Notes: a model not told the origin generated them from the letters alone. Numbered from the stretch's first letter, positions 36,954-48,300 are shown. The stretch is DNA of 64,000 nucleotides from Salsipaludibacter sp963812245 (GCA_963812245.1 CAWEUK010000002.1:1860001-1924000); one strand, 5' to 3'. A program made the numbers and translations.

Positions 36954-37010
36954 GCCCTTCCACAGCCGCGGGACTCGGGCACTCTCGACGGGCCCGGTGG
37001 CGCGATGATC
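36954..37010 (+). repeat. Left direct repeat of the 37-41 kb segment
   Basis: By hand alignment, 48 of 57 bases match 41065-41121 in the same orientation without gaps. Shared blocks include CCACAG, CGCGGGA and CGGGC. Weaker similarity extends left to about 36938. It lies between the ABC exporter promoter and the end of the HAD phosphatase gene. Confidence 0.6.
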
Positions 37011-37037
37011 CAGTCCCGGCTGGGCGACCCACGACGC

Positions 37038-37988
37038 CTACTCAGTGTGGGTGTCGGCTGGGTGTTCGAACACCTGGGTCCAGTCCGACTTCATGCTGAT
37101 GACGGTCCAGCCCTCGCTCGCTGCGGTGTCCAGTGCGCGCTCGGCACCAAGGCCATAGGCGACTTCACGCTCGGCGTCGTCGTGGTGCACGAGCATGCAC
37201 AACGTCGGGTACGTCTGATCGGCGGCGAACTGCAGCATGGGGATGTCGCCATTGGTGTTGCCGGCGGCCAGGATGGGGCGACGGCCGATCCGTTCCCAGA
37301 TCTGGATCGCCTTCTCCGGTCCGTCGTCGATGATGCCAACCGATTCGGTTCGCACGATGTTGACGCCGTCGTCACCCGCGTCGAACTTCAACCCCGATGA
37401 ACTGCCGACCACCCGCTCGGGAGGGATGCCGTACATCGACTGGGTGATGGGTCGAACGACGTCGCGCCCACCTCCTGACACGATGTAGCAGGTGAAGTCG
37501 TTCGCCTCGAGGTACCGGAGGAGCTCGACCATCGGGAGGAACCCGAGGTTCTGGTACGGCTGTCCGAATGTCGGGTGCAGCGCCGTCGCGAAGAAGGTCG
37601 AGGCCTGGGACTCGAACTCCTCGACGGAGATGTCGCCGAAGGCAGCGCCGATACCCGTGTAGAACGCTGCCATGTCGGTGTCGTCCCCGCCATAGTGCTT
37701 CGTCAGCGCCTCGTCGATCCACGACGACTGCCCCCCAGCGATCGCCTTCCATGGCTGACGGTCGCGAAGCGACGGGTCAGCCTCGGCCATCGCGACCAGG
37801 CGCTCGGCCACGAAGGCGCCCTGTGCGAACGGCTTCTCGCACCACAACGTGCCATCATTGTCGAAGGTTGCGCTTCGTTCGGCCGGAGGGACGAAGCCGT
37901 CCGTGTCGTGCGCTGTCACCTTGTCGACGAACTCCAGGATCGCATTGCGCGTGGCGCCGTTCGTCCACAGCGTCAGCGGCTCGGACAT
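37038..37988 (-). CDS. HAD family phosphatase (phosphoserine phosphatase-like)
   Basis: A 316-residue haloacid-dehalogenase-fold hydrolase. Motif I is ATFDNDGTLWCEKP (nucleophile Asp and acid/base Asp). Motif II is in CYIVSGGGRDVVRP, and the Lys/Asp motifs lie in GPEKAIQIWERIGRRPILAA and GNTNGDIPMLQ. It would hydrolyse a small phosphate ester; the substrate is unknown. AGGAG precedes the ATG at 37988. There is no signal peptide. It lies in a repeat-bounded segment with an aquaporin-family channel and a phospholipase C-type enzyme, all in the same direction, which suggests phosphate or glycerol scavenging. Confidence 0.85.
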   Translation of the reverse strand: MSEPLTLWTNGATRNAILEFVDKVTAHDTDGFVPPAERSATFDNDGTLWCEKPFAQGAFVAERLVAMAEADPSLRDRQPWKAIAGGQSSWIDEALTKHYGGDDTDMAAFYTGIGAAFGDISVEEFESQASTFFATALHPTFGQPYQNLGFLPMVELLRYLEANDFTCYIVSGGGRDVVRPITQSMYGIPPERVVGSSSGLKFDAGDDGVNIVRTESVGIIDDGPEKAIQIWERIGRRPILAAGNTNGDIPMLQFAADQTYPTLCMLVHHDDAEREVAYGLGAERALDTAASEGWTVISMKSDWTQVFEHPADTHTE

Positions 37989-38109
37989 GTCGTCTCCTGT
38001 CAACCGTTGTCGTGTTCGGGGCGTGCGACGGGTCGACCGTCGACGATGGGCCAAGGGCGGCGACACCGTCGTGGTCGTGTGCCCCAGATGTGTCGGGCGA
38101 CGTTGACCG

Positions 38110-38914
38110 TCAGGCCTTGTCGGGGTGCGTGACCTCCGTGGCCAACGCGCCTTGCCCGGCGCCGGATCCTGCCTGGCCTCCACCGCTGCCGCGAAGCACG
38201 AACGCCGCGCCGACAGCAAGGACAGCGCCCAGCAGTGGTCCGGCGACGTAGACCCAGTAGCTGGACCAGTCTGCGCCGACCAGGTCGGGACCGAGCGTGC
38301 GCGCAGGGTTCATGGAGGCTCCGGAGATCGGGCTGCCCCACAACCCCGCGAGGGCGATGTAGCCGCCGACGCCGAATGCCCCGATGATGCCGATGTTCTG
38401 TGCGCCCGATGCGGTTCCGAGGATGACACTGACCAGACCGAGGGTCAACACGACCTCCATCCAGAATGCGGCTCCGTCGGAGTAGCCTGACGCGGGATAG
38501 TTCGCCCCGTAGACGGCGCTGACGTCGATGACCGCCTGGAGGAACAACGCCGCCAGGGTTGCCCCGACGACTTGGACGACGATGTAGCCCGGTACCCGGC
38601 GCCACGGGAAGTCCTGACGCAGCGCGAAGGCGATGCTGACCACGGGGTTCAGATGGGCTCCGGACACCTTTCCCATGAACAGGATGATCGCCATGACCAT
38701 CAGGCCGGGAGCGACCACGGCCGCCGATCGTCCGATGGTGTTGGGGAATGCCTGACCCATCATCCCGCCGCCCGCCGCAACGATCACGAGGAAGAAGGTG
38801 CCAAACAGTTCCGAGAACGAGCCGGCGCCATTCCTGGCGAGGATCGTGGAAATCCTCGATCCGGCGTTCGACGTTGTACTCCACAGCTTCCATCAAGCTG
38901 GCGATTTCTGTCAT
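38110..38914 (-). CDS. MIP/aquaporin family channel (frameshifted)
   Basis: A major intrinsic protein that passes water or small solutes such as glycerol. It starts MTEIASLMEAVEYNVERRIE. A frameshift near 38855 leads to ISTILARNGAGSFSELFGTF, the usual first helix. Both pore boxes are present: SGAHLNPVVS (NPV instead of NPA) and SGASMNPART. Six helices fit within about 268 residues. The short acidic N-terminal extension before the first helix is unusual. The upstream region is strikingly AT-rich (25 of 60 bases G or C at 38881-38940), unlike the rest of the window. Confidence 0.82.
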
Positions 38915-39094
38915 TTCATCTTCTTTCTTTCAACTTGGTTGCATCGGCGATATCACCCTGGACGCCTGCGAAGGGCCCACGTGGCCCTGCACGCAACGAC
39001 CGGGGGACTTGCGGTCGTTGCCGAACCCAGTCGCGGCCGAGGACCGGTTGCTGCATCGGCCGGTTCAGGGGCCGGCCGGCGTCAAGCTCGTCGT

Positions 39095-40667
39095 TCATGA
39101 GTCGGCCAGGAGTGGGAACAGCTCCGCGAGGATGTCGGATGCGGCGGCGATTGCTTCGCTCCCGGTCAGTTTCGAGGGGTCGAGTTGGGGCACGTCGATG
39201 CCGAACTCGGCGCCGTAGCCCGCGACTGCGCCGAGCAGGGCCTGACCGAGGACACCCAGGGGTGCGTCGAGGGGGAAGATCGCCTCGTCCATCGGGGGCA
39301 CGGGCAGGGGCGTGATGTCGGGCCAGGCGTCTGCGTCGCGCGGTGTCGTCAGGGTGAAGATGTCGTCGAAGGGTCGAGCACTCGCATCGCGTGCCGTGAG
39401 TGGGTCACCGAGGTTCCAGCGCGTGCGCATGGTCGCCAGCAGCGACGTCGCGCGGTGTTCTTCGGTGATCACGGTCCGTTCGGGGATCCAGGCAGACACC
39501 GCGATGGTGGGGATGCGGACGCCGGCCCGGTCGAAGGTGAATCCCATCTCGCCGGGTTCCGCCTTCGGGTCGGGCGCCACTGCTGCGGGTGGAGGAACGT
39601 GGTCGTAGGTGCCGCCGTGCTCGTCGAAGGTGACGAGCAGGGTCGTGTTGAGATGGTTGGAGCCGTTCGCGGTGCGACGAGCGAACGGCGTTGTAGATGC
39701 GCGACAGCAGTTCCTCGCCACCGAGGATCGACGACGGCGGATCGGCGGTGATGTCGCCGGGGTCGATTCCCTTGTCCTTGGCGATCGCCTTGAACAGGTG
39801 GGTGAACGGCGGATGCATGTCGTTGTGTCCCCACCCGATGATCTGCGGCTCGATGAAGGTGTAGGTGGGGAGGTTGCCGGTCTCACAGTCGATGAAGAAC
39901 TGCTCGGTCGACATGAAGTTGGTCGCGAACTTCGAGCGCAGGCGCGCGGCATGGATGATCCCGGTCAGCGATGCATGACATGGCGGGTCGCAGTACACAC
40001 GCCACGAGAGCCCAGCCGCATCCAGGCGGTCGAAGAGGGTTTCGGCGTTGTTGTTGTCCGGGAACTTGCTCGGCGGGAAGTTCGTCACGAACCCCGACGA
40101 GGTGCCGGCATGGAAGAACGACCGGTTCGGGAACGTGCAACTGGGCACGTCGCAGAACCAGTGATCGAACGTCGCGAAACCTCGGGCCAGACCCGACAGG
40201 ACCGGGATCTGCTCAGGGGTGTAGCCGGTCATGATCCGAGCGACCTCGTCACGCGATGGTGGACGGCCGTTCTCGAACGTGAGCATGCTCGCGTAGTCGG
40301 TCACGAAGCCGTCCATCGACGGCATGCCGGCCCGCCGGTGGCGTGTTGTAGGTCGACTGCGGATCGTTGCTTGCCGCGATTGGCACTCGTCGATCAGGCC
40401 GAACAGTTGGGTGTTGATGTGGTGGAACTCCTCACCCGGGTCGGGCGACGGCGTGTTCATGTCGGTCGCGACGGAGTAGGGGATCGGGCCGTCACCGATG
40501 TCGAGCCACTCGGGGACCGGGTTGGACAGATCCTTGCCGATGACGCCCTCGAACGACGGCACCTCTCCGGGCTCGTACAACCGCCCGAGGAGATTGTCGA
40601 ACGAGCGGTTCTCGAACATCACCACGACGACGTGGTCGAGCGCTTGCTCTGGCCCTGGAGCTGTCAT
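39095..40667 (-). CDS. Phosphoesterase family protein (phospholipase C/acid phosphatase type, frameshifted)
   Basis: Starts DHVVVVMFENRSFDNLLG, the metal-binding N-terminal signature of the phospholipase C/AcpA phosphoesterase family. Then DGFVTDYASML, TFDHWFCDVPSCTFPNRSFF and GHNDMHPP follow. LLVTFDEHGGTYDHVPPP and a C-terminal RWNLGDPLTARDASARPFDD complete it. Two compensating shifts between about 40322 and 40385 restore NDPQSTYNTPPAG, and one near 39680 joins the C-terminal third. The corrected length is about 524 residues. No signal peptide or Tat motif is visible, which is odd for a usually secreted family. Confidence 0.85.
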
Positions 40668-40926
40668 GGTGATGCGCCTCTCGGAGTCTCAGAATCGAGT
40701 GGATCGTTCGTCGTCCGAGCGGGCGACGGGGGGACTTCATGTCCATGTGGCGCCAACGCGCTGGCGCACCGCGCCAGGATGTCAGCCATCGGCGGCTTCA
40801 AACGCCTCGTCGAGTGCCATCGGGGTCGCCCGCGACGGTTGTTGGTTTGCTGCAGATGTCGGACGCCTTCGGGGTATCGATGACCGGGGCACGGGCAACC
40901 CTAGAGCCGACGAGCAGCCGCAGGCA

Positions 40927-41064
40927 TCATTCGGTTTGGATGAAGTGTCCGACGGTGCCGTCGGCGCCGGTGGTCTCGGCGGGCGCGAGCCACGGGAGCG
41001 TCATTTGCCGATTCCGGGTGCCTGAAGCGGTCCGGGCCGCGGTTCGGACCGGAGCGCATCCTCA
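40927..41064 (-). pseudogene. Possible truncated gene remnant at the right edge of the repeat-bounded segment
   Basis: On the minus strand an open frame begins immediately inside the right direct repeat and ends at a TGA at 40927. It gives about 45 residues with a protein-like composition, including MTLPWLAPAETTGADGTVGH. The part from the ATG at 41004 is 25 residues. I do not recognise it. The frame is closed by a stop at the repeat boundary, as if the 5' part was lost. The rest of 40668-41126 shows no gene. Confidence 0.25.
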
Positions 41065-41121
41065 GCCTTTCCACAGTCGCGGGATTCGGGCGCTCGCGGC
41101 GGGGCCGGTGTCGCGACGATC
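41065..41121 (+). repeat. Right direct repeat of the 37-41 kb segment
   Basis: Matches 36954-37010 at 48 of 57 positions, same orientation. It ends five bases before the comEA ATG, so it occupies the comEA 5' region. No TA[C/G]NNT box is visible here. Confidence 0.6.
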
Positions 41122-41126
41122 AGGAC

Positions 41127-41976
41127 ATGGTCTGGTCACGAGTCGATGCGGTCGCCCAGGAGCTGGCGGCAACCCGAGCGGAGGTGCTCGGGTTGGTCAT
41201 GCTCGTCCTGGGCGGTGTGGTCGTGTCGTGGCTGGTCGTGCAGCGACCGCCATCGACGGTGGCTGGGGATCCCGTCGGATGTTGGCGTCGCCAGCCCCAC
41301 CTACGCCACGGACGCCGACTCGGGCAGTGTCTCGAGCCCCGTCTCCGGCGACGGTGCCACGATCGCGTCCCCTGCACACGGTGCAACGTCGGCTGCTGCC
41401 GCCACCTCCGATCCCGGAGGTGACGCCGCGGCCGCGGCCCTCGGCCACGAGGATTCGATCGTGGTCCACGTGACCGGGGCCGTGGCAGACCCCGGCGTGG
41501 TCTCGCTGGTTGCGGGCGATCGGGTGGTCGACGCGATCGCAGCAGCCGGTGGAGCCACCGACGACGCTGCCGTGGGTGCACTCAACATGGCTCGACTCGT
41601 GGTCGACGGCGAGCGCGTCCTGGTGCCCACCCCAGCCGATGTCGAGGCCGGCCTGGTCCCGGACCCCGCGGCACCACCATCGGGCGGCGACGTCGCCGCC
41701 ACGGGATCGGCTGGGCGTGGGGGAGGAGCCGCTGGGACCGACGCCCGCGATGCCGATGGGCGCCTCGACCTCAACCGTGCGACCCTGACCGACATGCAGG
41801 ACCTGCCCGGCGTCGGCCCGGTGATCGCCGAGCGAATCATCGCATGGCGTGACGCCAACGGCGGGTTCGACGCGGTCGGTCAGTTGCGCGAGGTGACAGG
41901 CATCGGCGAGAAGACGTTCCAGCGTCTGGCCGACCTGGTGGTGGTGGTGACGGCACCCCGACGACCTGGCGCAGGG
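41127..41976 (+). CDS. comEA: ComEA-type DNA-binding competence protein (frameshifted)
   Basis: ComEA is a membrane-anchored receptor that binds DNA outside the membrane for uptake through ComEC. It starts MVWSRVDAVAQELAATRAEV with a membrane helix GLVMLVLGGVVVSWLVV. After a frameshift near 41275 come a Ser/Ala linker, a SLBB-type domain (IVVHVTGAVADPGVVSLV) and a C-terminal helix-hairpin-helix pair (LDLNRATLTDMQDLPGVGPV and GIGEKTFQRLADLV). No stop codon separates it from comEC in the sequence as given. The end used here is the base before the likely comEC GTG. Confidence 0.85.
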
Positions 41977-44279
41977 GTGTCGCCGGCGATCGTGTGGGCG
42001 GCGGCGGCGTGGACGGGGGCGCTCGGGGGGCTGGGCGGCGGTGGGGAACGGGGGCGCCTTCGACGCCCGGTCGGCGATGCTTGCCGGACTCGCCGCCACG
42101 GGCATCGTCGTGGCCCTGGCGGGATGGGGCATCCGGCGTGCGCGGAGTCGCGCCCGGCGTGGCGCGCCGGCCGTGTCGCCCGCCCGTGTCGCCGCCACCA
42201 TCGTCGGCGCGATCGTCGTGGCGGTCGCGCTCGCTGGGCTGGCCGGACATCGACGCGCGGCCATGGCGACCGGTCCCCTGGTGGCGCTGGCCGACGAGGG
42301 CGGCCAGGCCCGCATCGAGGCCACGGTGTCGTCCGAACCGGCGTTGCGCGCGGACGGGACGGCGTGGTCGCTGGTCACCGTCACGCGAATCGGCGCGACC
42401 GAAGGCCGGTGGCGTGCCCTGCTGTCGGACCAGGCCGACCCCGCCCCGGTGGGTGCCAGGCTGACGATGTCGGCCTCGGCACGACCGCTCGCGGACGAGG
42501 GATTCGACGGCTACCTGCGACGGCGGCATGCGGTGGTGGCCCTGCAGCCGACCGTGGTCGCAGGTGGTGTCGGGACCCGACGGCGTGCTCGGGCACGGTC
42601 GAAGCCGTGCGCCGGCGCATTCGGTCCGCGGCGCAGGCAGGACTCGACGGTGACGCCGCAGGTCTGGCCGTCGGGCTGGTCACCGGAGACACCCGCCTGC
42701 TGTCCCAGGAGGGCCAGGACGCCATGCAGGCGACCGGACTGACGCACCTGGTCGCCGTGTCGGGTTCGAACGTCGCGCTGGTCGCTGGTGTGGTCCTGGC
42801 GCTGACAGCAGCTGGCGCCTGCTCGACTCCGCCGGGACTGCGTGGTGGCCTCGATCCTGGTGTTCACGGTCACGACGCGGGCGGAGCCATCGGTGCTGCG
42901 GGCGGCGGTGATGGCCGTCGTCGTGATGGGTGCGACCATCGTGGGGCGGCCGCGGGCGGCGCTCCACGCGTTGGCCGTGGCGGTCATCGTGTTGCTGCTC
43001 GCTGATCCGGCTGCGGCCGGGTCGCTGGGCCTCACGCTGTCGGTGCTGGCGACGTTCGGGGTGCTGGTGCTCGCGCCCGTGGTCGAGCAACGGCTGCCGA
43101 ACTGGGTGCCGCGTGCCGGTCGCGCTGCTGCTGGCTGCCACGCTCGGTGCCCAGGTGACGGTCGCGCCCGTGCTGGTCGCAGGCATCGGCGACGTGCCGC
43201 TGGCCGCCATCCCGGCGAACATGGTGGCGGTGCCGGCGGCCGCCGTGGCGTCGCTCGTGGCCGTGGTCGCCGCGGTCGTTGCGCAGGTGTGCGCCGGGCC
43301 TGGGCGGATCGCTCATGGCGATGGCCGGTCCGCCACTGGCCGTGGTGCTGGCCGTGGCCGAGCACGGCGACGTCGGACCGGTGCTGTCGTTGGCCAGCGC
43401 CCGTCGGACTCGTGGGGGCTGCCGCCGCCACCGTCGCCGTGGTCGCGCCACGGCGCTCGTGGTCGCGCCGGGTCGGGATCGGCGGTCGTCGACGGCGGTC
43501 CTGGTGGTCGTCGCGGTGCCGTCGCGCGGCTCCGCGGGGCCAGCCGGCCGGGGTGCTCGCCGTCACGGCCATCGACGTCGGCCAGGGCGATGCCCTGCTG
43601 GTCACGACTGCCTCGGGTCATCGCATGCTCGTCGACACCGGTCGCGACGAACGCGCGCGCCCAGTGGCTGCGGCGGCACGGCGTCGCGGGTGTCGACCTG
43701 CTCGTCATCACCCATGGCGACGACGACCATGCCGGGGGCCTGGACGAGGTGCTGGCGACGATCGACGTGCCGGTCGTCTGGGTGTCGGCCCAGCCCGACG
43801 GCAGCCCCGATCCACCGGGCGTCGACCTGCCGCCGGCGGCCGTGGCCGTGGTGGCCGGCGCCCGTGCCACGCTGGGATCGGCGCATGGTCGAGGTCCTCG
43901 GACCCCCCGGGCGGGCACGAACTCGTGGGCACCGAGGGTGGTCGCAACGATCGCTCGGTCATCGTGCGGTCGTCGAGGGCGATCGCGTGGCGCTGTTGCC
44001 CGGGCGACGCCGAGCATGCCGCCCAGCAGTGGGTGCTGCGGCTCGGGTGCCGACGTGGCCACTGGGTTGCTGGCCGTGCCCCACCACGGTGCCGCAACGT
44101 CGGATCCTGCCTTCCTGGAGGCAACCGATGCGGTCGCGGCCGTGGTCAGCGTGGGTGCCGACAACGACTACGGCCATCCACGCCCGGCCGTCCTGGACCT
44201 GCTCGATGGCATGGGAACGCGGGTGCACCGCACCGACCTGGAGGGCACGGTGACGATCCCGGTCCCGGCGCCACGATGA
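41977..44279 (+). CDS. comEC: ComEC/Rec2 family DNA uptake channel (heavily frameshifted)
   Basis: ComEC is the membrane channel for transforming DNA. Recognisable parts appear in order. Early helices include VAATIVGAIVVAVALAGLAG. A soluble beta region follows, then the competence domain with GLVTGDTRLL and GLTHLVAVSGSNVALVAGVV. More helices include LTLSVLATFGVLVLAPVVEQ and VPLAAIPANMVAVPAAAVAS. The C-terminal metallo-beta-lactamase-like domain has VTAIDVGQGDALLVTTASG, ITHGDDDHAGG and LLAVPHHGAATSDPAF. At least nine frame changes occur across 2.3 kb, yet every piece is conserved. I read it as a functional gene with dense indel errors; decay cannot be excluded. Confidence 0.8.
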
Positions 44280-44309
44280 CGCTCGTCGGTCGCGTCGCTG
44301 CGACTGTTG

Positions 44310-44315
44310 TAGCCT
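44310..44315 (+). promoter_or_regulatory. -10 box of holA (leaderless transcript likely)
   Basis: TAGCCT ends seven bases before the holA ATG at 44323. The transcript would start at or next to the initiation codon. No Shine-Dalgarno is present. Confidence 0.45.
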
Positions 44316-44322
44316 CCGGCAC

Positions 44323-45289
44323 ATGGGCGAACTGCACCTCATCGTCGGCGACGACGACCTCCTCCTGCATCGGGCGATGCGGGATCTCGTGGACGACTGA
44401 CAGAGCAGGACGACCTGCTCACGGTCGACGTCCACGATGCCGTCGAACTCGAGACGCTGCCGTCGTTGCGCACCTCGTCGTTGCTGGGCGACCACACCGG
44501 GGTCGTGATCCGTGGTCTGGAACAGCGCACGGTCAGTGCTGACCTCAAGGACGAGATCGCCGCCTTCCTGGACGAACCGGACGACGAAGCCGTGCTTGTC
44601 CTGGTGTCTCGTGGCAAGAACCAGGTCCGCAAGCTGACCAGTCGGATGAACAAGGTTGGCGTCGTCTCCGAGGTGAGCGCGCCCAAGCCGTGGGACGACG
44701 CGGGCTGGAACCGGGTCATCGCCGACGAGTTCCGTCGACGTGGCGTCACCGCTGCCCCCGCCGTCGTCGCGGCGCTGCGACGTCATGCCGGCACCGAGAC
44801 CGCTGCCATCGCGAGCCAGGTCGCGCAGGTCATCGAGGCCGCCGACGGCCGAGTCGACGAGGACCTGGTCGACAGCGTCCTGCAGGAGCACGGTCGCGAG
44901 ACGTCGTTCACCGTCGTCGACGCGGTGGTCGACCGAGATCCCCGGGCGGCCCTGGTGGCGCTGGCCGGTCTGCGCGAAGCGGGCGAGTCCGAGATCGCCG
45001 TCTTCGGTGCCCTGGCTGCCCGGTTCCGACAACTCCTGGCCATCCGTGCAGGCTTGACCTCGCCCGCCGACGTCGGTGCCTCGCCGGGTCAGATCAACTT
45101 CCTGAAGCGGCCGGCCAGCGCAGAACTTCGAGGCCGGCGAACTTGCCTGGTGCCAGCAGCGCGATCGCCCGACTGGATGTCGACCTCAAGGGCGGCAGCG
45201 CATTGCCTGCCGACGTCGTGCTGGACATGGCCGTGATCGAACTCGCCACCCGTCACGAGGTCGGCCCGCGCCACAACCCCCTGGTCTGA
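44323..45289 (+). CDS. holA: DNA polymerase III delta subunit (frameshifted)
   Basis: HolA is the clamp-loader delta subunit that opens the sliding clamp. It starts MGELHLIVGDDDLLLHRAM. A frameshift near 44395 leads to EQDDLLTVDVHDAVELETL. Then VVIRGLEQRTVSADLKDEIA, PDDEAVLVLVSRGKNQVRKL and AIASQVAQVIEAADGRVDED follow. A second shift near 45115 restores the C-terminus (CQQRIARLDVDLKGGSALPA). The corrected length is about 320 residues. Its position after comEC and near rpsT is the standard comEC-holA-rpsT order. Confidence 0.88.
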
Positions 45290-45310
45290 CCGGGTGGGCA
45301 GTGGGCCCGG
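45290..45310. terminator. Hairpin between convergent holA and glutamate dehydrogenase
   Basis: CCGGG (45290-45294) pairs with CCCGG (45306-45310) in the 29-base convergent gap. Short and without a T run. Confidence 0.3.
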
Positions 45311-45318
45311 ACGGCCTG

Positions 45319-48300
45319 TCAGTGGCGGCCACCCGCGACGACGTGTCGGGTGTGGCCGACGGCAACGCTGAGCGCCTCCGACACGTCGTCCTCGGTGCGG
45401 CAGTGGGCCAGGGCGCGGTCGGTGTCGGCTCGGAGTGCGGCCAGGATCGGGTCCGTTGCGTGCGATCTCCGACTCCGGGTCGGTCGCCAGCGCCCGTGCC
45501 GCGCGGCGATGGACCAGGACGAGATCGCGGGCCAGCAGGCGGCGGTGGGGCTGCGCCCACTCGCCGTGGTCGAGGTGCGTGTCGATGGCCTCGCGCAGGG
45601 CGGTCAGGCGGAGCCGCTCGTCGGTGAGGGCCAGGGCGTCGATGGCGATCGGCACGGTGATCGTCGTCGACGCATCGTCGGTCGTGGTGACCGATCCCGA
45701 GCCGACCAGTGCTGCCACGTCCACCAGGCCGGCACGCATCGGCGCCGTCGCCGCGATGATGGCGAGGTCGTCTGGGACCAGGTCGTCGAGGAGGCGAATG
45801 CGCGCCTGGGCCGCGCGACCACGGTTGGCGTGGTCGTCGGCCGCGTCACGCAGGTCGTCGGCGATGTCCGCGAGGTGGGCCACGTCCTCGTCGAGACCGG
45901 CCATGTCGCCAACGACATCGTCCAACAGCGCCGTGCCCACCCGCAGTTGCAGTTCGGCGAGGGTGTTGGCCACCTCGTCGAGCGTGGCGGGTGGCACCTC
46001 TGCCGCCAGCCCCTGCAGTCGCAGCCACCAGTCGTGGCCGTCCAGCAGGTGCTCTGCCGCCCAGAGCGCGGCAACGACGACGTCGGGGTCGGCATCACGG
46101 TCGCGTGCCAGTTCGTGGATCGTGGTCGGGCCGAGCCGATTCACCAGGTCATTGACGATCTGTGTCGCCGTGATCTCGGGCGCGAGGCGGTGGGCGGGAA
46201 TCCGGTCGGCGAACTGCTCACGGATCACGGCCGGAAAGTAGCCACGCAGGGCCGGTTCGCCACATCGGGCTCGAACCAGCGGGCTGGCGGCGACATCGTC
46301 GACCAACCAGCGCTTGGTTGCCGCCACCACGGTGGCCAGTTCCGGGCGTGTCAGCCCGCCACCGGCAGCGGCGCGACTGCGCAGGTCGGAGTCGTCTGGC
46401 AGGACGTCGACGACGCGATCGATGAGCCCCCTGGACGTCAGCAGGTCGAGGTGGCGCCGGTGTGCCTGGATCATGTCGGCCGAGCGAGCGTGTTCGCGTG
46501 ACAACAGCCAGACCTGGGCGTCCACGTCGGCCAGCACCGCGGCCACCACGTCGTCGGTGGCCGCGCGCAACAGGTCGTCGCGTTGCCCCGGACCGAGCGT
46601 GCCGTCCGCCAGCAGGGGTGCCATCAGGATCTTGAGGTTGACCTCGCGATCCGAGATCGCCACTCCGGCGGCGTTGTGGATGGCGTCCTGGTCAACCCGT
46701 CCGCCGCGACGGGCATAGGCGATGCGACCCCGCTGCGTGATGGCCAGGTTGGCGCCCTCACCAAAGACTCGGGCGCGCAGCTCGTCGGCCGGGACCCGCA
46801 CGGACGCGTTGGCGCGGTCGTCCACGTCCGCCTCGTCCGGCGCCGAGACGTAGGTGCCGATCCCACCCGCGTACAGCAGGTCGACGTTGGCCCGAAGGAT
46901 GGCCTGGATCAGGTCATCGGGGGCCATGGCGCGGTCGTCCACCCGCAGCAGGCGTTGCACCTGCGGAGTCAGTTCGATGCGCTTGTCCTGGCGAGACCAC
47001 ACCCCGCCGCCGTTGGACAGCACGTCGCGGTCGAAGTCCTGCCACGTGGAGCCGGGCTGTTCGAACAGGCGTCGACGTTCGGCGAACGTCGCGTCCGGAT
47101 CCGGGTCGGGGTCCAGGAAGATGTCGCGATGGTCGAAGGCGGCGACCAGCCGCACCGTCGCCGACGTGAGCAGGCCGTTGCCGAACACGTCACCGGACAT
47201 GTCACCGATCCCCACGACCGAGATCTCGTCGGTGAAGATGTCGATGCCCAGCTCGCGGAAGTGGCGTGCGATCGCGACCCAGGCTCCCTTCGCCGTGATC
47301 CCCAGCGCCTTGTGGTCATAGCCCGCCGACCCACCGGAGGCGAAGGCATCGTCGAGCCAGAAGCCGGCGGCTCGTGCCAGTTCGTTCGCCGTGTCGGACA
47401 ATCGTGCCGTGCCCTTGTCGGCGGCCACGACCAGGTAGGGATCATCGCCGTCGCGGCGCCGGACGTCCGGCGGTCCGACCACCTCGGTGCCCACCACGTT
47501 GTCGGTCACCGCGAGCAGGCCGGTCACATAGACCCGATAGGCAGCCTCGACGGCCGCAGCATGCCCGGCCCGATCGGCCGGGGGATCGTGCAGGACGAAT
47601 CCACCCTTGGCACCGGTGGGCACGATCATCGAGTTCTTGACGATCTGGGCCGTCACCAGCCCGAGCACCTCACTGCGCACGTCATCGGACCGGTCGGAGG
47701 CACGCAACCCACCCCGGGCGATCGGGCCACCCCGCAGGTGCACGCCGTCCGTCAGCGTCGAGGTCACGAGGATCTCCACGAACGGGACGGGCGACGGGAC
47801 GCCCGGCAGGTCGGCGGAGCGGAACTTGGTGACGAGCACCTCGACGGGGTGCCCCGAGGCTGCCATGACGGTTCGATTCGCCACGAAGGCGTTGGTGCGC
47901 AGCGTGGCGTGGATGGCCTGGCCGAGGTCGCCGATGATGCGGTCCTCGGTCAGGGACCGGATGCCCGGACCGCAGTGTGTCCAGCAGGTGGTCGGCGCGT
48001 GGTGCCTCGATGATGTCGGCGTCGGGCGACAGCAGGGCCGTGAAGACGGCGATCAGTGCGCTGGCGGCGTCGGGGTTGGCCAGCAGCGTCCGGGTCACCT
48101 GGGATGGCGACCAGCCGTTGCCCAGCAGGTCGAACAGGCGCCGGTAGCTGCGCAGGATCTCGACGTCTCGCCAGTCCAGCGTCGAGGTGGCCACGAGTCG
48201 GAGCAGGTCGTCGACCAGGGCGCGACCAGTCAGGGTCGCGTGCATCGCGTCGACCACGCGCGTCACGTCGAGGTCGTCGAGCGGGACCGGGATGGTGACG

